Source: Hydractinia symbiolongicarpus
Lineage: Eukaryota; Cnidaria; Hydrozoa; Anthoathecata; Hydractiniidae
Length of the DNA: 64,000 nucleotides
Reading direction: 5' to 3'
Assembly: GCF_029227915.1 (NCBI RefSeq)
Contig: NC_079875.1
Coordinates: 28,766,001-28,830,000 of the forward strand
Shown: positions 58,006 through 64,000 of the stretch, piece after piece
Numbering within the stretch: the stretch's first letter is position 1
Layout: every line of letters begins with the position of its first letter
Position numbers and translations under genes: made by a program
The notes under the pieces: generated by a model
Databases searched by the model: none
The model's input: only the letters and a program-made list of their open reading frames with translations
What the model was told of the DNA's origin: nothing

Positions 58006-58028
58006 CTATATGGCGTACCTCACGGACA

Positions 58029-58607
58029 ATGGGAAATGATAAATTCATCGAACAAAAACCATCCCCACAGCCAACAGTAAATATCTCTATTTCACTCAAC
58101 TCATCTGCACATCAGAAACTTTGTAAATCGTTTTCTTTGAATAAACTTCAACCTACCAGAGTTAGCGCCATCGCTGATACTGGCGCTCAAACATGTACAG
58201 CAGGAATAGAACTGCTTTCACAATTGAATTGTAGTAAAAACGCTTTGATAAAAACTCGACATCGTCTCCGCGCTGTGAACAATAACGACATCAGTATTAA
58301 AGGCGCAATCATTGCTGAAATCACCGTCGGTACATCGACCACCACAGAAATTGTTTACTTATGTGACAAAGTAAAAGGATTTTTTCTATCAAAAACAGCA
58401 CTGAAAAAGTTGAACATCGTACACTCTACCTTCCCGGAGCAGATTGCAACCAGCCAACTGAATGCAACAGACTCACCAGACGACTCCGTTGCCGAGTGCG
58501 GATGTCCACGTCGTTCACCATGTCCACCCATACCTGACACGATTCCGTTTCCAGCGACAGTATACAGAACAATTAGAGGTTTGGATCAAAACATACTTTT
58601 CGAGTAG
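58029..58607 (+). CDS. Gypsy aspartic protease segment
   Basis: The reading frame has VSAIADTGAQTCTAGIELLS with the D-T-G-A catalytic motif of retropepsins, then LRAVNNNDISIKGAIIAEIT, and ends in a linker CGCPRRSPCPPIPDTIPFPA. The RT continues in a different frame from about 58560, so either a programmed shift or a mutation lies near 58560-58590. It cleaves the polyprotein. It starts 24 bp after the gag stop, in another frame. Confidence 0.7.
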   Translation: MGNDKFIEQKPSPQPTVNISISLNSSAHQKLCKSFSLNKLQPTRVSAIADTGAQTCTAGIELLSQLNCSKNALIKTRHRLRAVNNNDISIKGAIIAEITVGTSTTTEIVYLCDKVKGFFLSKTALKKLNIVHSTFPEQIATSQLNATDSPDDSVAECGCPRRSPCPPIPDTIPFPATVYRTIRGLDQNILFE

Positions 58608-61110
58608 TGCATTTAACACTTGCAAACACCAAAAGCTACAAGTGATGACAGGCGAACCATTAAAAATCCAATTTCGTGAGGACGAAAACCCCGTCTCCGT
58701 TCATAAACCAATACCAGTACCACATCACTGGAAGGAATCCGTCAAAGACCAACTCGATCAAGATGTAAACTTGGGGATAGTCGAACCAGTCCCAACCGGG
58801 ACACCTACAAACTGGTGTTCTCGGATGATTACCGTTCCCAAGAACGACGGCACTCCCCGTCGAACAGTAGATTTGCAAAAACTAAACGCATCTACCAAAC
58901 GAGAAACTCATTACAGCCAATCACCCTTCAACATCGTAAGTGTAGTTCCACCGCAAACCAAAAAGACAACCCTCGACGCCTGGAACGGATACCACAGCGT
59001 TCCATTAGCCAACGACGCAAAAGAAGCAACGACAATCATCACCGAATGGGGCAGATACCGCTACCTCCGAGCACCACAAGGATTCCATGGATCTGGAGAC
59101 GGGTATACGAAACGCTTTGACGATATAACAAATGACTTTCCCCATGTCCAACGTTGTGTAGACGACTCGATCCTTTGGGACTCTGACATCGCAACAGCAT
59201 TTTGGCACACAATGAACTACATTACACTATGTGCCAACAACAGGATAGTGTTTAATCCCGAGAAATTTCAATTCGCGAAAGACACCATTGAATTCGCTGG
59301 TTTTGTTATCACACCACATGGTTACAAACCAAACCAAAAAATCTTAAAAGGCATTAAAAACTTTCCATCGCCGACCAACATCACCGGTGTTCGATCATGG
59401 TTCGGCTTAGTAAACCAAGTCTCCTACGCCTTCGCACAAACACCCGTCATGACTCCGTTCAGAGAACTCTTGAAACATGATGGAAAATTCTATTGGGATG
59501 AGACGTTAGAGCGCGTATTTCAAGAATCCAAACAAAAGATCCTCGACAGCATCGATGAAGGCGTTCGCTCTTTCGAGATAAACCGACAAACCTGCATCAC
59601 GACCGACTGGAGCAAGACTGGTATCGGCTTCACCCTTCTCCAAAAACATTGTTCGTGTCCTTCGATTAAGCCAACGTGCGGAGAAAACCACTGGAAAACA
59701 TGCTACGCTGGTTCTCGCTTCACATCCCCCGCAGAGAGCGGATACGCACCAGTCGAAGCACTCGCTTTACTATTCGCCTTACAATCTTGCCGAATGTTTG
59801 TAATGGGATGCCCTAACCTAATTATCGCAGTCGACCACGAGTCTCTGGTACCAATATTTAACAAAAGAGAATTGTTCGAGCTTAAAAACCCAAGACTGTT
59901 AGACATCAGAGAAAAGACTCTAATGTATAACTTCCAAGTAATCCACATCCCGGGCAAGAAAAACGTAGGAGCAAACTTCATATCCTGGATACCGCTTTCA
60001 CCACCGTCAAACACCTCTGATAAGATCGAGGCTACTATCTCGGCTTCTATCCACCTCCGTTTCAACCAAAACAACTCGTGTTCCCTTGAGGACATCTCAC
60101 GCAAAGCATCTGAAGACGCCGAGTACAAAGATCTCCACCGTACAATTCTGGAGGGATTTCTAACCAACAAAGAAACTTTACCACAACATATCTTACCCTA
60201 CTGGAGATTGAAGAATGACTTATATTGTGTAGACAATCTAATTATGCTTGAAGATCGCGTCCTGATACCACGCGCTCTTCGACGTACCCTACTAGAAGAT
60301 TTACACATCGGACACCAAGGCGTCAGCACAATGAGAGAAAATGCAAAAAGACGATTCTTCTGGCCACAAATGAGCTCACACATACAAAACCACAGGAGTC
60401 AATGCACCCGATGCAACCAAATCGCTCCCTCAAATCGCAAAGATACACCGGAAGTCCCCGATCCGCCGATTTATCCATTCCAACAGACAGCTGCCGATCT
60501 ATTTCATATAGTCTACGCAGATCGCTTCTCCGGTTGGCCAGAGGTAGCCTCAACCAAACCTGATGCTACAGGTACCACGGTTGTAAACATTCTTCGAAGA
60601 TATTTTACAAATTTTGGCGTCCCCGAAGAACTGTCATCAGACGGGGGTCCGCCATTTACATCTCACGAGTTCGAAAACTTTCTACGATCTTGGAACGTTT
60701 CACATCGAGTATCATCTGTCGGGTACCCCCAAAGCAACGGACGAGCAGAAGCCGCAGTTAAGACTGTCAAACGAATATTAACGACCAATATTAGTCAATC
60801 TGGGTCACTGGACACCGATAATGTCGCCAAAGCCCTTCTCCTGTACCGAAACACTCCATCACCAGACATGGGAGTCTCACCTTCTGAGCTCCTATTTGGA
60901 CGCCACATCAGAGACCATCTTCCAGCACCAAGACGTTTCCGGAAAGAATGGATTGACTTAGCCGATATTCGCGAGAACGCTTTTACGAGAAGACACCAAC
61001 ATGCTTGCACGACATCACAACGACAACTCCCTGTTTTGAAAGTTAGAGACACTTTTCCATTCAGAACCAAACTGGTAACGCCCCGCTTCGATGGGAAAAG
61101 ACCGGGGTAA
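58462..61110 (+). CDS. Gypsy pol: reverse transcriptase, RNase H, integrase
   Basis: An open frame of 882 codons; the first 35 or so overlap the protease frame and are probably not used. RT: WCSRMITVPKNDGTPRRTVD, LDAWNGYHSVPL, YRYLRAPQGFHGSGDGYTKR and CVDDSILW (the x-x-DD motif). RNase H: TCITTDWSKTGIGFTLLQKH, PVEALALLFALQSC, IAVDHESLVPIF. Integrase: zinc finger HIGHQGV ... CTRCNQ; core YADRFSGWPEVASTKPD, LSSDGGPPFTSHEFENFL, NGRAEAAVKTVKR. Between DLFH and YADRFSGW about seven residues usual in this family are missing, right after the first catalytic Asp. It ends before any chromodomain. The C-terminal tail is encoded in another frame to about 61450 (TRRPPERFKDYVIK). Confidence 0.85.
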   Translation: MQQTHQTTPLPSADVHVVHHVHPYLTRFRFQRQYTEQLEVWIKTYFSSSAFNTCKHQKLQVMTGEPLKIQFREDENPVSVHKPIPVPHHWKESVKDQLDQDVNLGIVEPVPTGTPTNWCSRMITVPKNDGTPRRTVDLQKLNASTKRETHYSQSPFNIVSVVPPQTKKTTLDAWNGYHSVPLANDAKEATTIITEWGRYRYLRAPQGFHGSGDGYTKRFDDITNDFPHVQRCVDDSILWDSDIATAFWHTMNYITLCANNRIVFNPEKFQFAKDTIEFAGFVITPHGYKPNQKILKGIKNFPSPTNITGVRSWFGLVNQVSYAFAQTPVMTPFRELLKHDGKFYWDETLERVFQESKQKILDSIDEGVRSFEINRQTCITTDWSKTGIGFTLLQKHCSCPSIKPTCGENHWKTCYAGSRFTSPAESGYAPVEALALLFALQSCRMFVMGCPNLIIAVDHESLVPIFNKRELFELKNPRLLDIREKTLMYNFQVIHIPGKKNVGANFISWIPLSPPSNTSDKIEATISASIHLRFNQNNSCSLEDISRKASEDAEYKDLHRTILEGFLTNKETLPQHILPYWRLKNDLYCVDNLIMLEDRVLIPRALRRTLLEDLHIGHQGVSTMRENAKRRFFWPQMSSHIQNHRSQCTRCNQIAPSNRKDTPEVPDPPIYPFQQTAADLFHIVYADRFSGWPEVASTKPDATGTTVVNILRRYFTNFGVPEELSSDGGPPFTSHEFENFLRSWNVSHRVSSVGYPQSNGRAEAAVKTVKRILTTNISQSGSLDTDNVAKALLLYRNTPSPDMGVSPSELLFGRHIRDHLPAPRRFRKEWIDLADIRENAFTRRHQHACTTSQRQLPVLKVRDTFPFRTKLVTPRFDGKRPG

Positions 61111-61477
61111 TCAGCGAAAGTTTACCCCATCGACAATACCGTGTTGTAGTCGATGGCAGCCGTCGTACGACATTACGTAATAGACAGTTTCTACGCCCAA
61201 TACCAAACGAAACACGCAACGATATCATCGATTCAGACATTCTCCGACAAACAAAAGAAGAACATCTTCCCAGTACTAACGGGACAGATCTACCAGCAAT
61301 CAATCAACCAGAAACAATTCCAACTGAACAAGAGACAACTCAGGCAGACACTCCACCATCAATTGTCTGCCCTCCGACACCCGTCATCCAAACGAGACAA
61401 TCAACACGCACTAGAAGACCACCAGAAAGATTTAAAGACTATGTTATAAAATAGACATTTACACACGAAATTACTCG

Positions 61478-61582
61478 TGTCCGTCATTTAGTATATTTAG
61501 TGAACTCTACTCGTTATGATCTAGCATTTATTATTATTCAAGATTATAGCATATCAGCAAGTCACAACATTGTCTCAGTTAT
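61478..61582 (+). repeat. Internal truncated LTR
   Basis: TGTCCGTCATTTAG to GTCTCAGTTAT, matching the 3' LTR but cut 18 bp short. It is joined directly to a second copy of integrase sequence. Confidence 0.85.
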
Positions 61583-61589
61583 GCAGAAG

Positions 61590-62438
61590 ACGAGCAGAAG
61601 CCGCAGTTAAGACTGTCAAACGAATATTAACGACCAATATTAGTCAATCTGGGTCACTGGACACCGATAATGTCGCCAAAGCCCTTCTCCTGTACCGAAA
61701 CACTCCATCACCAGACATGGGAGTCTCACCTTCTGAGCTCCTATTTGGACGCCACATCAGAGACCATCTTCCAGCACCAAGACATTTCCGGAAAGAATGG
61801 ATTGACTTAGCCGATATTCGCGAGAACGCTTTTACGAGAAGACACCAACATGCTTGCACGACATCACAACGACAACTCCCTGTTTTGAAAGTTAGAGACA
61901 CTTTTCCATTCAGAACCAAACTGGTAACGCCCCGCTTCGATGGGAAAAGACCGGGGTAACCAGCGAAAGTTTACCCCATCGACAATACCGTGTTGTAGTC
62001 GATGGCAGCCGTCGTACGACATTATGTAATAGACAGTTTTTACGCCCAATACCAAACGAAACACGCAACGATATCATCGATTCAGACATTCTCCGACAAA
62101 CAAAAGAAGAACATCTTCCCAGTACTAACGGGACAGATCTACCAGCAATCAATCAACCAGAAACAATTCCAACTGAACAAGAGACAACACAGGCAGACAC
62201 TCCACCATCAATCGTCTGCCCTCCGACACCCGTCATCCAAACGAGACGATCAACACGCACTAGAAGACCACCAGAAAGATTTAAAGACTATGTTATAAAA
62301 TAGACATTTACACACGAAATTACTCGTGTCCGTCATTTAGTATATTTAGTGAACTCTACTCGTTATGATCTAGCTTTTATTATTATTCAAGATTATAGCA
62401 CATCAGCAAGTCACAACATTGTCTCAGTTATTGATCTC
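61590..62438 (+). repeat. Second copy of the 849-bp 3' end
   Basis: This repeats 60741-61589 with few substitutions (for example APRRFR becomes APRHFR). It carries the end of integrase from RAEAAVKTVKR and the LTR. The high identity points to a recent event, such as unequal recombination or template switching in the cDNA. Confidence 0.85.
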
Positions 62439-62449
62439 ATCCTTATACA
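62327..62449 (+). repeat. 3' LTR of gypsy-type element
   Basis: TGTCCGTC to ATACA, 123 bp, paired with 56340-56461. Followed by TCTATGGAAG, the presumed interrupted gene. Confidence 0.75.
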
Positions 62450-63400
62450 TCTATGGAAGATATTCTCAATATGTCTGTCTGCAAGTTTGTCCTAGGCATG
62501 CTGACGAGCCCTGACATTGGGCGAAACAGTCTAAAAATGATTTATGCTAACGAAATACATTTACGCTGTCATTCTTTTTCTATTTGAAGTGTTTATGCGG
62601 AGCTGCGGCTTTTATGAGAATGTTTCGTTTCTGTTATCAAGGTCTAAAACGTCTGCATACGAGGTTGTTTTTTGTCCCCGTTTAAGCCTATTTCAGGGTT
62701 CGCAAAGCCCGTTTTACCAAGACCCCCAGCTGTATATTCAAATTTTCTTAGTAGGTCATGATGCTGCGCATCATGAGCTACAAAGAAAATTTGCTAGATC
62801 CGCCCCTGCTATTTATCGACCAACATGGTAAATTTCTGGCAATCGAACACGGAAAAGAAGCTTTTACGCTTTAAGCTTTCCAAATGCATTAGTGACATAA
62901 ATCAAGAGTAAATTATGAAATAAGATGTTATGACTCTGAGGAAACACTCAATGCATATGGTAAAGCAATGCAAGATGTGGTGTGTTAGAAGTCAGTTTTA
63001 AGCTACTTAGTTATGATAAAGGTTTCAACGGATCGAAATTGAAGTCGATACTTGCCAAAATGCGATTGGAATTTATACCCGTCTCCAAGTATACCGTCCT
63101 TAGCATACGGTTTTGCTACACGATTTTTCGTATTTCTGGATAAAATAGCGTGCGCGGGACCGCCACAAGACTCCATGCAGAGCAAATACGGTCAAATTCG
63201 CCCTGTATTATATATTTTCATTTTTCTCTTGCTGAAAGAGTTTCCCACATTACAAATTATATTTTATGTCTTAATAAAGAATGAACAGTTGTTTTGTAAG
63301 GATTTTTTTGAAAGCCTAGTGTGGCCAATAGATAGGCACGTTCACCATTTACTTAGTATATATAGATATTTGTAATGTTTGATCTAGAATACAAGAAAGG
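62450..63400. other. Right flank of the gypsy insertion, little recognised
   Basis: A short frame from 62453 (MEDILNMSVCKFVLGMLTSP and onward) may continue the interrupted OTU-like gene. At 62794-62808 CTAGATCCGCCCCTG repeats the hAT-type end seen at 18213. No other gene is supported. Confidence 0.35.
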
Positions 63401-63437
63401 AAATGTAATACATGTTACACCTACTAAATATATATAA

Positions 63438-63458
63438 CTCTCTATCTCCCTCCCCCCT
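63438..63458 (-). promoter_or_regulatory. Putative polypurine tract of a second gypsy-type element
   Basis: On the minus strand AGGGGGGAGGGAGATAGAGA precedes, after about 20 nt, TGTAACATGTATTACATTTC, which could open a 3' LTR. This fits the 3' end of the retroelement whose tail codes at 63634-64000. The LTR end was not delimited. Confidence 0.4.
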
Positions 63459-63633
63459 GAAAGTCCAACAACAAAAGGTTATAGGGCGTGTATCGAAAAA
63501 TATATACATATACAAGTTTATGCAAAGTTAGGGTATCTTAGTTCGCCCTGCGATGACGCAATTTGTGTAGAAGATAACGAGCAGGGTGTCTTAACAGTTC
63601 GCCCTGTGATTGTGTACCCTGTGATTCAAGTAC

Positions 63634-64000
63634 TTATTTCAGCACATAGTCACTCAAGTGCCCAGGGACTCTTTTAATGCGTTGAGATCTTCTGGGTTGT
63701 TGCGTTGAGCATTGGGCATGTTGACCAGAGCGTGGAGGAGTATTGTACGTTGTAACTCGTTGTAAGTAATGGTGTTGATTGAGTACGCTCTGCTGATTGT
63801 TGGATGACCGATGGTGATGGTTGGACGTCAGATCGTTGTGCGTCAATCTGTTGGGTACTTGGTGTTGTAACATTCATCGGTGGTGTAGTTAATGTTGGGA
63901 GGTCATCGTTCTTCACTGCCACAGGGACAGCAGGTTCGTCCAGTCCCGAATATGAGGGGTGGTTTGGGGGGACAGGACGTATTTGTGATGGATATGTAAG
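63634..64000 (-). pseudogene. C-terminal tail of a gypsy-type pol entering from the right edge
   Basis: Minus frames read YPSQIRPVPPNHPSYSGLDE at the edge, a Pro/Thr/Gln-rich stretch (LPTLTTPPMNVTTPSTQQ), and in a second frame TQQPRRSQRIKRVPGHLSDY before the stop at 63634. An RRSxRxxxxPxxxxDYV end is typical of Ty3/gypsy integrase tails (compare RRPPERFKDYVIK in the element at 61.4 kb). A frame change lies near 63750-63850. The sequence is partial because the window ends. Confidence 0.5.

Larger units (their letters stand above)
56340..62449 (+). mobile_element. Ty3/gypsy-type LTR element with 3' tandem duplication
   Basis: The 5' LTR (56340-56461, TGTTACG...ATACA) and 3' LTR (62327-62449, TGTCCGTC...ATACA) are about 122 bp, very short. 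Directly after the 5' LTR TGGCGCTGCGAGCAG is a plausible primer binding site. Order: gag, protease, RT, RNase H, integrase. An extra, truncated LTR (61478-61582) and a second copy of the last 849 bp (60741-61589 and 61590-62438) show a tandem duplication of the 3' end. No clear target duplication was found. Defects: one stop in gag, a frame change between protease and RT and a small deletion in integrase. Confidence 0.85.

Overview
This window looks like a piece of an AT-rich animal nuclear genome. It has introns with GT/AG borders, AATAAA signals, decayed transposons of many classes nested in each other, and only scraps of host-type genes. The mix of element types (DIRS-like, Penelope-like, KDZ, Kolobok with a THAP domain, hAT, pogo-like MITEs, Ty3/gypsy) and some protein families suggest a cnidarian, perhaps a hydrozoan. 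That is inference from element content, not from a marker gene.

Layout. 1-3.2 kb: no gene seen. 3.2-6.8 kb: DIRS-like retroelement A on the minus strand (gag, RT, RNase H, tyrosine recombinase). 6.9-11.7 kb: a satellite of about 38 units of 122-126 bp. 11.8-15.1 kb: a second, more deleted DIRS-like element B, also minus. 15.2-24 kb: mostly unassigned sequence with a THAP-domain remnant, minisatellites and a 452-bp pogo-type MITE. 24.1-33.8 kb: a pair of inverted repeats brackets a multi-exon KDZ-type transposase gene, a Cys-protease-like gene with one premature stop, a MITE remnant and a Penelope-like element with its promoter block. 34-44.5 kb: a LINE RT scrap, two hAT-like elements, Ty3/gypsy integrase scraps and fragments of cellular-type genes (ubiquitin protease, protein kinase, SET domain). 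48.7-53.0 kb: an apparently intact Kolobok DNA transposon with perfect TTAA target duplications and two convergent spliced genes: a THAP-transposase (741 aa) and a P2X7-ballast-like protein. It sits inside a C2H2 zinc-finger reading frame. 55.5-62.5 kb: an OTU-type gene fragment interrupted by a Ty3/gypsy element with very short (about 122 bp) LTRs and a tandem duplication of its 3' end. 63.4-64 kb: the 3' end of another gypsy-type element entering from the right edge.

The best candidates for active biology are the Kolobok element, whose two genes are both open after splicing, and the Penelope-like promoter block, which carries three regularly spaced RFX/X-box-like sites. Most other coding material is broken by stops, frameshifts and deletions, which are recorded entry by entry.
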